A stretch of DNA of 64,000 nucleotides from Phyllobacterium endophyticum (GTDB taxonomy: Bacteria > Pseudomonadota > Alphaproteobacteria > Rhizobiales > Rhizobiaceae). The position numbers and the translations under genes were made by a program. The notes beneath the pieces are model-generated. The model did not search any database, was not told the origin of the DNA, and saw only the letters and a program-made list of their open reading frames with translations. The DNA is taken from contig NZ_PGGN01000005.1 of assembly GCF_003010935.1 (NCBI RefSeq), forward strand, positions 62,001 to 126,000, given 5' to 3'. Of the stretch, positions 9,515-19,657 are shown one piece after another. Numbering within the stretch: the stretch's first letter is position 1; each line of letters starts with the position of its first letter.

Positions 9515-10594
9515 TCAAGCAGCCTTGGCTGCAGCGATTTGCGGGTCGAGCTTCCCTGCGGCATAGCGTTTGGCCATGTCATCAAGGCCGATCACCTTGA
9601 TCTTCGAGGCGTTGCCTGCGGTGCCGAAGCGCTCAAAACGGTCGCGGCACAGGTCGCGCATGGCGTCCATGGCCGGTTTGAGGAATTTGCGCGGATCGAA
9701 CTCGGCCGGGTTTTCCGTGGCGATCCGCCGAAACTGTCCGCTCATGGCCATGCGGCAGTCCGTATCGATATTGACCTTGCGCACGCCGTGGCGGATGCCC
9801 CGCTCTATCTCCTCGACCGGCACACCATAGGTTTGCGGCATCTCGCCGCCGAAGCGGTTGATGATGTCCTGCAGGGGCTGCGGCACCGACGACGAGCCAT
9901 GCATGACCAGATGCGTATTCGGCAGCTTGCGGTGGATTTCCTCGATGACGCCCATCGCCAGAATGTCGCCATCGGGCGCGCGGGTGAACTTGTAGGCGCC
10001 GTGCGATGTGCCGCAGGCGATGGCGAGTGCATCGACCCTGGTGCGCAGGACGAAATCCACCGCCTGGTCGGGATCGGTCAGGAGCTGATCGTGGCTGAGA
10101 ACGCCGCTGGCACCATGACCGTCTTCCGCCTCGGCCTCGCCGCTTTCCAGCGAACCCAGCACGCCAAGCTCGCCTTCGACCGATACGCCCACCCAATGGG
10201 CAATGGTTGCGACCCGCCTGGTGATCTCGACATTGTATTCATACGAGGCGGGCGTTGCCGCATCGGCTTCGAGCGAGCCGTCCATCATCACGGATGTGAA
10301 GCCATGGCGGATCGCCGTCAAACATGTGGCCTCGTCATTGCCGTGATCCTGGTGCATGCAGACCGGTATGGACGGATGGATTTCCACGAGCGCGTCGATC
10401 ATCCGCGTCAGCATCAAATCCTTGGCGTAGGACCGTGCGCCGCGCGAGGCCTGCAGGATCACGGGCGCATCACAGGCTGCCGCAGCTTCCATGACGGCAA
10501 GTCCCTGTTCCATGTTGTTGATGTTGAATGCGGGAACGCCATAGCCATACTCGGCAGCATGATCGAGCAGTTGTCGCAAGGTAATCCGGGCCAT
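9515..10594 (-). CDS. cbbA: Class II fructose/sedoheptulose-bisphosphate aldolase, Calvin cycle type
   Basis: A zinc-dependent 359-residue aldolase. [30 protein letters not shown] opens the fold (shown in part: [14 protein letters not shown]). Zinc-site residues are in CMHQDHGND (about residue 80), EGELGVLG and MHGSSSVPQ, and [12 protein letters not shown] carries the phosphate-binding region. In the Calvin cycle it makes fructose 1,6- and sedoheptulose 1,7-bisphosphate. It lies 18 bases downstream of cbbT and 30 bases upstream of cbbL. Confidence 0.95.
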   Translation of the reverse strand: MARITLRQLLDHAAEYGYGVPAFNINNMEQGLAVMEAAAACDAPVILQASRGARSYAKDLMLTRMIDALVEIHPSIPVCMHQDHGNDEATCLTAIRHGFTSVMMDGSLEADAATPASYEYNVEITRRVATIAHWVGVSVEGELGVLGSLESGEAEAEDGHGASGVLSHDQLLTDPDQAVDFVLRTRVDALAIACGTSHGAYKFTRAPDGDILAMGVIEEIHRKLPNTHLVMHGSSSVPQPLQDIINRFGGEMPQTYGVPVEEIERGIRHGVRKVNIDTDCRMAMSGQFRRIATENPAEFDPRKFLKPAMDAMRDLCRDRFERFGTAGNASKIKVIGLDDMAKRYAAGKLDPQIAAAKAA

Positions 10595-10612
10595 GATCGA
10601 TGTCCTTTCAGC

Positions 10613-12625
10613 TCAGTTGATGAGTTTGCGTGCGGTGGCGACGATGTGTTCGGGCGTGATGCCAAAATGGCGATAGAGATCCGGGGCCGGCGCGCTGGCG
10701 CCGAAGCCCTGCATGCCGATGAAGGCACCCTTTTCACCAATCCAGCGGTCCCAGCCGAGGCGTGCCGCAGCCTCGATACCGATGCGGGGCGCCGCAGCGA
10801 GAACCGAACGGCGATAGGCAGGAGTCTGGGCCTCGAACAGTTCCCATGAGGGCATCGACACGACCGCGGCCGGGATCTTGTACTGTCCCCGAAGCATGTC
10901 CGCAGCAGTACAGGCGATCTCCACTTCCGAGCCTGTCGCCAGCAAGGTGATGGCGCGCGGTTCCACAGTTTCACGCAAGACATAGGCGCCCCGGCTGGAC
11001 CGGTTTTCCTCGGAATGGGCAGCGCGCAGCATCGCAAGGTTCTGACGCGACAGGACGATGACGCTCGGCCGGTCAGTGTACTTGAGCGCAAGCTCCCAGC
11101 ATTCGGCCGTCTCGATGATATCGGCGGGCCGGAAAACATTGATACCGGGGGTTGCACGCAGCATCGCCAGATGTTCGATCGGCTGATGCGTCGGACCATC
11201 CTCGCCAAGGCCGATCGAGTCATGAGTCATGACGTAGATCACCTGCTGGCCCATGAGAGCCGAGAGACGCATGGCGCCCCGCGCATAGTCGGCAAAGGCC
11301 AGGAAGGTGCCGCCATAGGGAATGAACCCGCCATGCAGCGCAAGACCGTTCATCGCCGCCGCCATGCCATGTTCGCGAATGCCGTAGTGAACATAGCGGC
11401 CCGAGAAGTTCTGCGGGGTAACGTCCCGCATTCCCGGAGTGACCGTCAGGTTGGAATGGGTCAGGTCCGCCGAACCGCCTATCGTCAGATCGGTGGCCCC
11501 GTTGATGACCCCGAGCGCCATTTCCGACGCCTTGCGCGTCGCAACCTTGGTGGCTTTTTCCACATGTTCGCGCCTGAATGCGGCAAGGTCTTCGAACAGT
11601 GCTGCCGGCAATTGCTTCTGAACCGCCTGCCTGAAATCGTCGCCACGCGGCGATGCCGCCACGCGTACACACCATTCGCGCCGTTCGTCAGCACCGCGGC
11701 GGGCAACATCGCGCCATGACTCGGAAATGTCTTCCGGAACTTCGAACGCCGGGTGCGTCCAGCCGATGGTCTGGCGAGCCGCCGCGATTTCGACGTCCCC
11801 CAAGGGAGCACCATGGGTCTTTTCCGTTCCTTGCAGGTTCGGCGCACCCTTGCCAATGATAGTCCGGCACGAAATCAGCGAGGGTCGGTCGGAGGTCCTG
11901 GCGCGGGCAATCGCCCCGGCGATCTCCTCATAATCATGACCGTCGATTTCCTCCACGTCGAAACCGGCCGCCTCAAACCGCTTCAACTGGTCCATGGACG
12001 TCGACAAGGATGTCGGCCCATCGATCGAGATGGAGTTGTTGTCCCAGAAGACGATGAGCTTGGACAGCCTCAAATGACCGGCAAGATCGATCGCCTCATG
12101 GCTGATGCCCTCCTGGAGGCAGCCATCACCGGCAATGACGTATGTATGATGATCGACGATATCCTCGCCAAAACGCTGAACCAGCAAGCGCTCGGCCAGC
12201 GCCATGCCGACGGCCGTCGCTATGCCCTGCCCCAGCGGACCCGTCGTCATCTCGATACCCTGGGCATGACCATATTCCGGATGGCCTGCCGTCTTTGCAC
12301 CAAGCTGGCGAAAGCGCTGAAGTTCTTCTATCGGCATATCCGGATAGCCAATCAGGTAGTGCAAAGCATATTGCAGCATGGAGCCGTGTCCTGCCGACAA
12401 GACGAACCTGTCACGGTCGGGCCATTGCGGATGCAAGGGATCGAGCTTGATAAAGCGGTTGAAAAGTACCGTTGCGACGTCGGCCATACCCATGGGCATC
12501 CCGGGATGACCGGAATTGGCCTTCTGGACGCTGTCCATGACCAACGCGCGGATAGCATTTGCCATATCGCGTTCCGATACGCTCTCGATCTCGGGAGTTT
12601 CTTGCAGCAAAGCTTGCGTGTTCAT
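10613..12625 (-). CDS. cbbT: Transketolase
   Basis: A thiamine-diphosphate enzyme of 670 residues, the normal transketolase length, starting [15 protein letters not shown] at the ATG at 12625 with AGGAG upstream; the open frame runs far into cbbP and was not used. Landmarks are [17 protein letters not shown], the ThDP motif [14 protein letters not shown] to DNNSISIDG, and the second-domain segment [19 protein letters not shown]. It transfers two-carbon units to regenerate ribulose 5-phosphate. Spacing to cbbP is 11 bases. Confidence 0.95.
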   Translation of the reverse strand: MNTQALLQETPEIESVSERDMANAIRALVMDSVQKANSGHPGMPMGMADVATVLFNRFIKLDPLHPQWPDRDRFVLSAGHGSMLQYALHYLIGYPDMPIEELQRFRQLGAKTAGHPEYGHAQGIEMTTGPLGQGIATAVGMALAERLLVQRFGEDIVDHHTYVIAGDGCLQEGISHEAIDLAGHLRLSKLIVFWDNNSISIDGPTSLSTSMDQLKRFEAAGFDVEEIDGHDYEEIAGAIARARTSDRPSLISCRTIIGKGAPNLQGTEKTHGAPLGDVEIAAARQTIGWTHPAFEVPEDISESWRDVARRGADERREWCVRVAASPRGDDFRQAVQKQLPAALFEDLAAFRREHVEKATKVATRKASEMALGVINGATDLTIGGSADLTHSNLTVTPGMRDVTPQNFSGRYVHYGIREHGMAAAMNGLALHGGFIPYGGTFLAFADYARGAMRLSALMGQQVIYVMTHDSIGLGEDGPTHQPIEHLAMLRATPGINVFRPADIIETAECWELALKYTDRPSVIVLSRQNLAMLRAAHSEENRSSRGAYVLRETVEPRAITLLATGSEVEIACTAADMLRGQYKIPAAVVSMPSWELFEAQTPAYRRSVLAAAPRIGIEAAARLGWDRWIGEKGAFIGMQGFGASAPAPDLYRHFGITPEHIVATARKLIN

Positions 12626-12636
12626 CGCTATCTCCT

Positions 12637-13509
12637 TCACGAGGCTCTGTTCTTGCGCTCGATCAACTGCATGATCAGCGGCGTCAGGATGAGTTGCATG
12701 GCGAGGTCCAGCTTGTTGCCTGGCACGACGATCGAATTTGCCCGCGACATGAAGGAATTGTTGATCATCGACAGCAGGTAGGGGAAATCGATCCCCCGTG
12801 GCCGGGCAAAACGAATGACCAGCATCGACTCGTCCGGTGTCGGTATCCACCGCGCGATGAACGGGTTCGACGTATCCACAATGGGAACGCGCTGGAAATT
12901 GATGTCGGTCAATGTGAATTGCGGCGTGATGTAGCGGACATAATCGGGCATCCGCCGCAGGATCACGTCCATCACAGCCTCGGTTGAATAACCGCGCGTC
13001 GATCGATCCCGGTGGATCTTCTGAATCCATTCGAGGTTGATGACGGGCACAACGCCGATCTTCAGATCCGCATGGCGGGCAAGATTGACGCCTTCGGTTA
13101 CGGCGCAGCCGTGCAGCCCCTCGTAGAACAGCAGGGTGCTGGGCGGGAAATCGCGCCAATCGGTGAATGTACCGGCTGGAGCATTGTATTGCGCGGCTTC
13201 CTCCTCGTCATGGATGTAGGTCCGGGTCTGGCCGGTACCGCGACGGCCATACTCCTCGAAGACTTCATCGAGCTTGTGCAACTCGTTGGCGTCGACATGG
13301 AAATGCGTGAAGTTCGGATTGCCCTTCGCTTCCTCCTCCGCGACCTTCGCCTTCATGGAATTGCGGTCATACTTGTGGAACGCATCGCCCTCGATGAAGG
13401 CCGCTTCGATGTTCTCGCGCCGGAAAATCTGTTCGAAGATGCGCTTGACCGAGGTCGTTCCCGCGCCTGACGATCCAGTGATGGAGATGATGGGGTGCTT
13501 TGCTGACAT
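12637..13509 (-). CDS. cbbP: Phosphoribulokinase, proteobacterial type
   Basis: The 290-residue kinase makes ribulose 1,5-bisphosphate from ribulose 5-phosphate and ATP. The P-loop is GSSGAGTTS at residues 12-20. Other conserved segments are [36 protein letters not shown] (Walker-B region) and [14 protein letters not shown]. The length and sequence are of the octameric, NADH-activated proteobacterial class rather than the plant class. It is the committed, Calvin-specific enzyme together with RuBisCO. Confidence 0.96.
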   Translation of the reverse strand: MSAKHPIISITGSSGAGTTSVKRIFEQIFRRENIEAAFIEGDAFHKYDRNSMKAKVAEEEAKGNPNFTHFHVDANELHKLDEVFEEYGRRGTGQTRTYIHDEEEAAQYNAPAGTFTDWRDFPPSTLLFYEGLHGCAVTEGVNLARHADLKIGVVPVINLEWIQKIHRDRSTRGYSTEAVMDVILRRMPDYVRYITPQFTLTDINFQRVPIVDTSNPFIARWIPTPDESMLVIRFARPRGIDFPYLLSMINNSFMSRANSIVVPGNKLDLAMQLILTPLIMQLIERKNRAS

Positions 13510-13524
13510 GAACGTCTCCTCCGC

Positions 13525-14574
13525 CTAAACCCTGAACAGGCCGCGATTGCTGAAGAGCGGAGCGCGCTCGCCAATATTGCTTGGTTCGGAGTGATACCGG
13601 CCGATGCGGGCCACCTCCCTTGCCGACCCGAAGATGAAAGGCACCCGCTGGTGCATCGTCTTCGGTGTCAGATCGAGTATCCGGCCCACCGTGTCGGTTG
13701 CGGCGCCGCCTGCCTGCTCGATAATGAACGCAATGGGGTTGGCTTCATAAATGAGGCGTATGCGGCCATCGCCATATCCCTTGCGCTTGTCGCCGGGATA
13801 GAGAAACACTCCGCTGCGCATGAGGATGCGATAGGTTTCCGCGACCAGGGAAGCGATCCAGCGCATGTTGAAATCGCGCTCGCGCGGTCCTTCCGAACCC
13901 TTGAGGCAATCATCGACATAGAGCTGCACTGCCTCGTCCCAATGGCGGTAATTGGCGGCATTGATGGCAAATTCATGGGCGCGATCAGGCACCGCAACAC
14001 TCGCGTAGGCCTGAACGAACGTGCCGAGCCGAGCGGAAAAAACAAAAACATGCGTGCCGCTGCCAAGCGTCAGGACCAAGGCAAGCTGAGGTCCGTAGAT
14101 AAAGAAGCCGGCAGCGAGCTGGCGATCGCCTTTCTGGAAAAACGATGCGCCAGGCTCGCTGTCGGGCTGGCCAACCACCGGGAGGATGGAGAAGATTGTC
14201 CCTATGGAGACATTGGTGTCTATGTTGGATGAACCGTCCAGCGGATCGATCGCCAGTGCCAGCGGTGCGCCCGGATCGAGCAGCGCGGGGTGCGCGAGTT
14301 CCTCGGATCCGTAAAGTGCAACCGGGGCCTGACGCATGGCTTCCAGGAACATGTCGTCGGCGAAGATATCCAGGTCCTTCTGAGCGTCGCCATCGGCGTT
14401 CTTGCCGCCCTGGCTGCTGGCGAATGCCTTGCCCAGCGCGCCTTGATTGATCGTGTTGCGTATCTTGACCGCAGTCAGGGAAAGCTGGCGAACCACCAGC
14501 GAGACGGCACCGCGAAGCGTTTCTCCGCTTTCTGCATAGGATCCAAGAAACGCGTCCAGGGTCGCCGTTGTCAT
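13525..14574 (-). CDS. cbbF: Class I fructose-1,6-bisphosphatase
   Basis: The 349-residue phosphatase starts MTTATLDAFLGSYAESG (ATG at 14574), preceded by CGGGAGGAAGTG. An ATG at 14631 is in frame but would place the start in the regulatory region and lacks a better ribosome-binding site. The metal-binding signature DPLDGSSNIDTN is present, with YGSEELAHP upstream and GVFLYPGDKRKGY downstream. It is the first gene of the operon and probably hydrolyses both fructose and sedoheptulose bisphosphates. Confidence 0.95.
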   Translation of the reverse strand: MTTATLDAFLGSYAESGETLRGAVSLVVRQLSLTAVKIRNTINQGALGKAFASSQGGKNADGDAQKDLDIFADDMFLEAMRQAPVALYGSEELAHPALLDPGAPLALAIDPLDGSSNIDTNVSIGTIFSILPVVGQPDSEPGASFFQKGDRQLAAGFFIYGPQLALVLTLGSGTHVFVFSARLGTFVQAYASVAVPDRAHEFAINAANYRHWDEAVQLYVDDCLKGSEGPRERDFNMRWIASLVAETYRILMRSGVFLYPGDKRKGYGDGRIRLIYEANPIAFIIEQAGGAATDTVGRILDLTPKTMHQRVPFIFGSAREVARIGRYHSEPSNIGERAPLFSNRGLFRV

Positions 14575-14642
14575 CACTTCCTCCCGTGCCTGACTTTCTC
14601 TCCGCATCAGGCTTCGGAGGCATGGAACCATGGGAGGTTGAT

Positions 14643-14686
14643 TTAGTAAAATTTATTATATTTACGTGATCGCTAAATTATATTAA
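14643..14686. promoter_or_regulatory. Probable CbbR binding dyad between cbbF and cbbR
   Basis: Two TNA-N7-TNA elements are arranged as an exact mirror: TTA 14643-14645 with TTA 14653-14655, and TAA 14674-14676 with TAA 14684-14686. All four triplets are symmetric about 14664.5. The segment is very AT-rich in otherwise GC-rich DNA and ends 8 bases before the cbbR start. TNA-N7/8-TNA is the reported CbbR recognition pattern; the position, between divergent cbbF and cbbR, suits both activation of the operon and autoregulation. Confidence 0.65.
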
Positions 14687-14694
14687 CTGTAGCC

Positions 14695-15633
14695 ATGCGC
14701 AATCTCAACTTGAAGCAGCTTCGAGCCGTCCAGGCGATCATGAAACACAATACGATCGCCGGGGCGGCCAACGCTCTTGGATTGACACCCCCTGCGGTCA
14801 CGATTCAGCTCAAGCTCGTCGAAGAAGATGCGGGGGTCATCCTCTTCGACCGAACCAATGAAGGCCTGCGCCCTACGGCTGCCGGGCTGGCTTTTCTCGA
14901 TGCTGCGCAGATGGTCGAAGAAAGGTTGCGGCTTCTCGACGACGAAATCGACGCGATCAAGGGCTTGCGGGTGGGCAGCCTGACCCTCGGGGTCGTCTCG
15001 ACGGCCAAATATTTCGCTCCGCAACTGATGGCGATTTTCAAGAAGGAACATCCGGATATCGCCATCAAGCTCGCAATCGGCAACCGGGCGGAAACGATCG
15101 CCGGTCTCAAGAGCCATTCCGTCGATCTTGCAGTGATGGGCCGCCCTCCAAGGGACGTTCCGCTGCGCTCGGCGGTATTCGGCGATCACCCGCTGGTGAT
15201 GATCGCAGCGCCGGATCATCCGCTTGCCGGCGCCCGCGATATCACGAAAGAGCGGATCGCCCAGGAGCATTTCCTCATCCGCGAACCGGGATCCGGAACG
15301 CGGATATCTCTCGAGATCTTCCTGAGCGAACTACCCGGGCGGCTCGACGATCTCGGCACGGAAATGTCCTCCAACGAGACGATAAAGCAGGCGGTGATGG
15401 CGGGGCTCGGCATTGCCTTCATCTCGGCTCACACGATCGCGCTGGAACTCGAAGTCGGCAGACTGGTGATGCTGGACGTGATCGGCATGCCCATACGCCG
15501 TCAATGGTTTTCCGTCGTGCGCACGGATAGGACCATGTCTCCGGCCATGCGGGCCTTCCAGGAATTTCTAAGCCGCAAGGGCGCGCAGTGCCTGCCTTCC
15601 ATAGACCGGCTCTATCCGGCAGCCCCGGTTTGA
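14695..15633 (+). CDS. cbbR: LysR-type regulator of the Calvin operon
   Basis: A 312-residue LysR-family activator, divergent from cbbF. The N-terminal winged helix spans about residues 1-60 (MRNLNLKQLRAVQAIMKHN, TIAGAANALGLTPPAVTIQLK), and the effector domain follows (LTLGVVSTAKYFAPQLMAIF). The location and the HTH sequence fit CbbR, which senses metabolites such as ribulose bisphosphate in relatives. The ATG lies directly after the AT-rich operator, with little room for a Shine-Dalgarno sequence, which suggests a very short leader. Confidence 0.92.
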   Translation: MRNLNLKQLRAVQAIMKHNTIAGAANALGLTPPAVTIQLKLVEEDAGVILFDRTNEGLRPTAAGLAFLDAAQMVEERLRLLDDEIDAIKGLRVGSLTLGVVSTAKYFAPQLMAIFKKEHPDIAIKLAIGNRAETIAGLKSHSVDLAVMGRPPRDVPLRSAVFGDHPLVMIAAPDHPLAGARDITKERIAQEHFLIREPGSGTRISLEIFLSELPGRLDDLGTEMSSNETIKQAVMAGLGIAFISAHTIALELEVGRLVMLDVIGMPIRRQWFSVVRTDRTMSPAMRAFQEFLSRKGAQCLPSIDRLYPAAPV

Positions 15634-15742
15634 CGGGTACTGCTGCCGCTGGCCTGATATCAACGCTTTGAAATGCCCTCCGGTGGCCTTATATTGCAAG
15701 GAACCGCGCCTGATCTGTGCCGGTTAACTGGGGGCAATTTCC

Positions 15743-16285
15743 ATGGATTCAATGGCGGGGATATTTCGCGCGGCGGTGGCGCTGGGCGTTGTTTTCATGC
15801 TGGGCACGGGAAACAGCTCGGCTCAATCCGGCAATAGTGCCAGCAATTCAGGTTGCATTCTGACCGAGGTAGGCGGGACCGGAAGGCAGGTTCTGAAATG
15901 CCGGGGCGGGCTGACCATCACCGCAGAGCGCGGGGCGCGCTACACGCTGCTCGATCGCAGCCGGGACGGGATCGTCGATGCAGTCCGGGCAAGGAGCAAG
16001 GCGATCCTGCTCGACGCACCGAAGGTACCCGGAGGATTTGTCGTCGATACACCGCAGGCAATAGCGGCAGTTCGCGGCACAAGATGGGCTGTCGATGTAA
16101 GCGCCGGGAAGACGGCGGTCTTTGTCGTGCGGGGCGCAGTCAGCGTTCGCAGGCAGGCGAACCGCGCCGAAGTGGTGCTTGGGCCCGGTGAAGGCGTCGA
16201 CGTGGACGAAAGCACCGACGCGCTTGTTGTGAAGCGCTGGCCCCGGCCGCGCGTCAACGCATTGATGGCGCGCCTCGGTCAATAA
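15743..16285 (+). CDS. FecR-domain exported protein
   Basis: A 180-residue exported protein. A signal peptide (IFRAAVALGVVFMLGTGNSSAQS) precedes a FecR-like beta-rich domain recognisable from TPQAIAAVRGTRWAVDV, KTAVFVVRGAVSVRR and VVLGPGEGVDVD. Unlike classical FecR there is no adjacent sigma factor or TonB receptor and no cytoplasmic anti-sigma domain. Only 6 bases separate it from the CHASE2-cyclase gene, so the two form an operon; FecR-CHASE2-cyclase pairs occur in other proteobacteria. A role as a periplasmic partner of the sensor is inferred. Confidence 0.8.
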   Translation: MDSMAGIFRAAVALGVVFMLGTGNSSAQSGNSASNSGCILTEVGGTGRQVLKCRGGLTITAERGARYTLLDRSRDGIVDAVRARSKAILLDAPKVPGGFVVDTPQAIAAVRGTRWAVDVSAGKTAVFVVRGAVSVRRQANRAEVVLGPGEGVDVDESTDALVVKRWPRPRVNALMARLGQ

Positions 16286-16291
16286 TCACCC

Positions 16292-18157
16292 ATGACCCGT
16301 CGTGCACGCCAGATATTGGTCGCGCTGATTCTGGCCGGCGTCTGGGGCGCAGGTATCGGGCTGATGCACGTGCGTGGCAACACGTGGTTCCTGGAACGGG
16401 TCGAGGCAACACTGACCGATCTGCGCACGATCATTCGCGGCAGATTGCCCGCACCGGACACGGTAACGATCATCGCCATCGATGACCCGGCAGTGTCACT
16501 GGTCGGGAGCTACCCTGTTCCCCGCTCGACGCTTGCCACCCTCATCGATGAAATTGCCAGGTTCGATCCCAGGGTCATCGCGATGGACCTGCTTCTGGTC
16601 GATCGCAGTCGCCCGGATGACGACCGCAGGCTCGCAGCATCGCTCGCTAAAACCACGACGCTGCTTGCTGGCGCAGCCGTGTTCGCCAGCGGCAAACAGC
16701 TGACAGGACCGGCAAACGGCAGCACGCTCGATCGAATCCCCGATGCCGCCAGTTTCTTGCTGCCGCAGCAGGAATTTGCCGGCGTGTCGGCGGTCGGAAT
16801 CGTCAATGTCGCGACAGACCAATCCGGAACGCCGCGATTTATTCCGATGCTCTTCAAAAAGGGTGATGAAGTCCAGCCATCCTTTCCACTTCGGGCAGCC
16901 GCCCTCGCGGCGAAGGCCGATCCGCTTTTCGTCCCGGGCGGGATCACGCTCGGCGACCGGCACGTGCGTACGGATATCGGCCAGACTTTCCCGCTGACCT
17001 TCTATGGTCCGCGCGGCACGATCAAAACCATCAGTGCCGCGCAGGTGCTGGATGGCCAACTTCGAAAAGAGGACATCGCAGGCAAGATCATCGTGATTGG
17101 TGCAACAGTGACGGGAGGCGGCGATGTATTCCCGACACCCTTCGACCAGGTGCTTCCCGGCGTCGAGGTCATCTCCACGGCCATCACGCAGCTGGTGGCG
17201 GGCGACGCCATCGTTCGCGACCGCCATATCCGGCTTGTCGACTCGGGCTTTGCCGTCGGGCTGCCGCTCGTTCTGGTGGGACTGCTCGCGTGGCGGCGAA
17301 GTGTCATCGGACTTGCCGCAATAATCGCAGTCGTCTGCACATGGCTGGCAATCAATATGGTCGCCTTCGCAAATGGCATCTGGCTGAGCGCCGCGATTCC
17401 CATTGCCGCCGCAATTCCCCCGCTGCTTTTGTTCGGCGCAAGCCAGCTTTTGCTCGACCGGCGGCGCGCGCAGCATTTTGCCACTCAAAGCAAGATGCTG
17501 CAGAGCGTGCAGGCGCCTGGTTTGGGAAAATGGCTGGCGAGAAACCCTGATTTTCTGGCTGAGCCGGTGCGCCAGGACGCCGCCGTGGTCTTTATCGATC
17601 TGTCCGGCTTCACCGGCCTCAGCGAGGTTCTTGGACCTATTGCTACAAGAGAACTCCTGAATGGTTTTTACGACTTCGTCGACGCGGAAGTCGCCGCCTG
17701 CAACGGAACGATCACGAGTTTCATGGGCGACGGCGCGATGATCCTTTTCGGCCTGCCGGAGCCGACGTCGCAAGATGCTGCCAACGCCATGCTCTGCTGC
17801 GTAAGACTGTGCAAGCGAACCAAGCTATGGCTCGCCTCGCTTCCGGCATCGACCGCTTCGCGCGTTGGTTTCAAACTGGGTGCACATTTCGGCACCGTCG
17901 TTGCGTCACGGCTCGGTGGCGGCGATCGCCAACAGATCACAGCTACGGGCGATACAGTCAATGTCGCGAGCCGGTTGATGGAAGTGGCCAAGAAGCACGG
18001 GGCGGAACTCGCGCTCAGCGCCGAGATTCTGCACGTGGCGGGACAAGGCAATGACCTCCATCGAACCGGCACGCTGGAGGGCCCGCTGGAAACGGAAATC
18101 CGCGGCCGCTCCGGTTCGATAACGATCTGGCTATGGCGCAGCGAGGACAAAACTTGA
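16292..18157 (+). CDS. CHASE2-domain adenylate/guanylate cyclase (class III)
   Basis: This 621-residue membrane sensor has an N-terminal transmembrane helix (ILVALILAGVWGAGIGLM), a periplasmic CHASE2 domain from about 30 to 310 (TVTIIAIDDPAV, RVIAMDLLLVD, LPGVEVISTAITQL), three further membrane helices at about 320-390, and a C-terminal class III cyclase domain from about 430. Metal-binding aspartates are in VVFIDLSGF and SFMGDGAMILFG, and the transition-state residues are in GDTVNVASRLME, so the domain looks active. The ribosome-binding site is weak, consistent with coupling to the FecR gene. The product is probably cAMP; the signal is unknown. Confidence 0.88.
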   Translation: MTRRARQILVALILAGVWGAGIGLMHVRGNTWFLERVEATLTDLRTIIRGRLPAPDTVTIIAIDDPAVSLVGSYPVPRSTLATLIDEIARFDPRVIAMDLLLVDRSRPDDDRRLAASLAKTTTLLAGAAVFASGKQLTGPANGSTLDRIPDAASFLLPQQEFAGVSAVGIVNVATDQSGTPRFIPMLFKKGDEVQPSFPLRAAALAAKADPLFVPGGITLGDRHVRTDIGQTFPLTFYGPRGTIKTISAAQVLDGQLRKEDIAGKIIVIGATVTGGGDVFPTPFDQVLPGVEVISTAITQLVAGDAIVRDRHIRLVDSGFAVGLPLVLVGLLAWRRSVIGLAAIIAVVCTWLAINMVAFANGIWLSAAIPIAAAIPPLLLFGASQLLLDRRRAQHFATQSKMLQSVQAPGLGKWLARNPDFLAEPVRQDAAVVFIDLSGFTGLSEVLGPIATRELLNGFYDFVDAEVAACNGTITSFMGDGAMILFGLPEPTSQDAANAMLCCVRLCKRTKLWLASLPASTASRVGFKLGAHFGTVVASRLGGGDRQQITATGDTVNVASRLMEVAKKHGAELALSAEILHVAGQGNDLHRTGTLEGPLETEIRGRSGSITIWLWRSEDKT

Positions 18158-18225
18158 GGGATGTTGTAGGATTTCCGCTTGGCCAAACGTCCTCTGGCCG
18201 TTCAATGAAACAGGAGGTCCCCCGC

Positions 18226-18579
18226 ATGTCTTATGTCGATGGTTTCTTACTTGCCGTCCCCAAAGAGAAACTTGAAGCCTACAAGGAACTCGCCAGCATG
18301 GCGGGAGAGGTCTGGAAAGAGCACGGCGCGCTCGCCTTTGTCGAGTGCGTCGCCGATGACGTACCCTATGGTGAACTTACTTCCTTCCCGCGCGCTGTGC
18401 AGGCAAAAGACGACGAGACCGTCGTGTTTTCGTGGATCGTTTATGAATCGCGCGAAAAGCGTGATGCCATCAATGCGAAGGTGATGGCGGACCCTCGCCT
18501 GAAAGGCGACATGGCCAGCATGCCCTTCGACGGCAAGCGCATGATCTTTGGCGGATTTTCACCTATCGTGGAGCTATAA
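18226..18579 (+). CDS. DUF1428 family protein
   Basis: A 117-residue cytosolic protein starting MSYVDGFLLAVPKEKLEAYK, with AGGAGG ahead of the ATG. Conserved segments are WKEHGALAFVECVADD and VFSWIVYESREKRDAINAKVM, ending PFDGKRMIFGGF, the normal pattern of DUF1428 (a ferredoxin-like, dimeric alpha+beta barrel family related to YciI/antibiotic-biosynthesis monooxygenase folds). The biochemical function is unknown. It appears monocistronic between the cyclase and the oxidase operon. Confidence 0.85.
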   Translation: MSYVDGFLLAVPKEKLEAYKELASMAGEVWKEHGALAFVECVADDVPYGELTSFPRAVQAKDDETVVFSWIVYESREKRDAINAKVMADPRLKGDMASMPFDGKRMIFGGFSPIVEL

Positions 18580-18790
18580 CCGGGCGGATATTCCCGCTCA
18601 GGCGCCGCGCCGGCGATGACGGCGCGGCGATGAAACGATAGTAATTTCCAGCGACGATTCAGATATTCAGTGCACCGATACTTTCGATGGGACGACTACC
18701 TGTATTTCTCGTTTATGAAATGCTAGGGTAGGGTTCTACGGATTGCGAGTTCATGTCCACAGCCGATTCCGGCAGGGAGGGGACAATAGA

Positions 18791-19606
18791 ATGGCTGTAG
18801 TCGTTATTCTTGCTCTTGTTGCAGTTGCGTCGGTTCTTTTTCATCTTCTGAGTCCCTGGTGGTGGACGCCAATAGCGTCTAATTGGCAGTACATCGACAA
18901 TACAATCATCATTACTTTCTGGATTACCGGCTTCGTTTTCGTGGCGGTGGTGCTGTTTGTCGCCTATTGCGTCCTCCGTTTCCGGCACAGGCCCGGGACC
19001 CGCGCGGACTATGAGCCGGAGAACAGAAAGCTGGAATTCTGGCTCGCCACGGTGACCACTATCGGCGTGGTCGCCATGCTGGCGCCAGGTCTTTTCGTCT
19101 GGGATCGCTTCGTCACGGTTCCGGACGACGCGACGGAGGTCGAAGTTGTCGGGCAGCAATGGCTGTGGAGCTATCGCCTGCCGGGAGCCAACGGCAAGCT
19201 CGGGACGTCGGAAACCCGCGATGTCACCGCGGAAAATCCGCTGGGTGTCAACAAGAACGATCCCGCAGGCCTCGATGACATCATCATCCAGGGCGGCGAA
19301 CTGCACCTTCCCATCGGCAAGCCCGTGAAGATGCTCCTGCGTTCGATCGATGTGCTGCACGATTTCTACGTGCCCGAGTTCAGGGCCAAGATGGACATGG
19401 TGCCGGGCATGGTAACCTATTTCTGGATTACTCCCACGAGAACGGGAACTTTCGAGGTCCTATGCGCCGAACTTTGCGGCGTCGGGCACCCGCAGATGCG
19501 CGGGACAGTCATCGTCGACAACGAGGCCGACTACCAGACCTGGCTCGAGCAACAGCAGACATTCACACAGATGATGGCATCGGGAGAGACACCGACGGCG
19601 AATTGA
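18791..19606 (+). CDS. coxM: Cytochrome c oxidase subunit II (CoxM-like)
   Basis: The 271-residue subunit II has two membrane helices (VVVILALVAVASVLFHLL and the segment around WITGFVFVAVVLFVAY), then a periplasmic cupredoxin domain. CuA ligands are visible: the histidine in SIDVLHDFYVPEF and the cluster CAELCGVGHPQM. The ATG at 18791 has GGGAGGGG upstream. Unlike most coxB, gene order is II-I-III-III-IV, matching the alternative aa3-type coxMNOP operon of bradyrhizobia. It receives electrons from soluble cytochrome c; whether it is the cytochrome at 4931 is unknown. Confidence 0.88.
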   Translation: MAVVVILALVAVASVLFHLLSPWWWTPIASNWQYIDNTIIITFWITGFVFVAVVLFVAYCVLRFRHRPGTRADYEPENRKLEFWLATVTTIGVVAMLAPGLFVWDRFVTVPDDATEVEVVGQQWLWSYRLPGANGKLGTSETRDVTAENPLGVNKNDPAGLDDIIIQGGELHLPIGKPVKMLLRSIDVLHDFYVPEFRAKMDMVPGMVTYFWITPTRTGTFEVLCAELCGVGHPQMRGTVIVDNEADYQTWLEQQQTFTQMMASGETPTAN

Positions 19607-19657
19607 GTGATACCGCTCTTTTGAGGAGAGGAGCGACGGAGCCAGGGAGGGCACAGA

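Noticed and set aside
16496-17773. Minus-strand open frame of 425 codons
   Set aside because: Antisense to the CHASE2-cyclase gene, with no recognisable domain.
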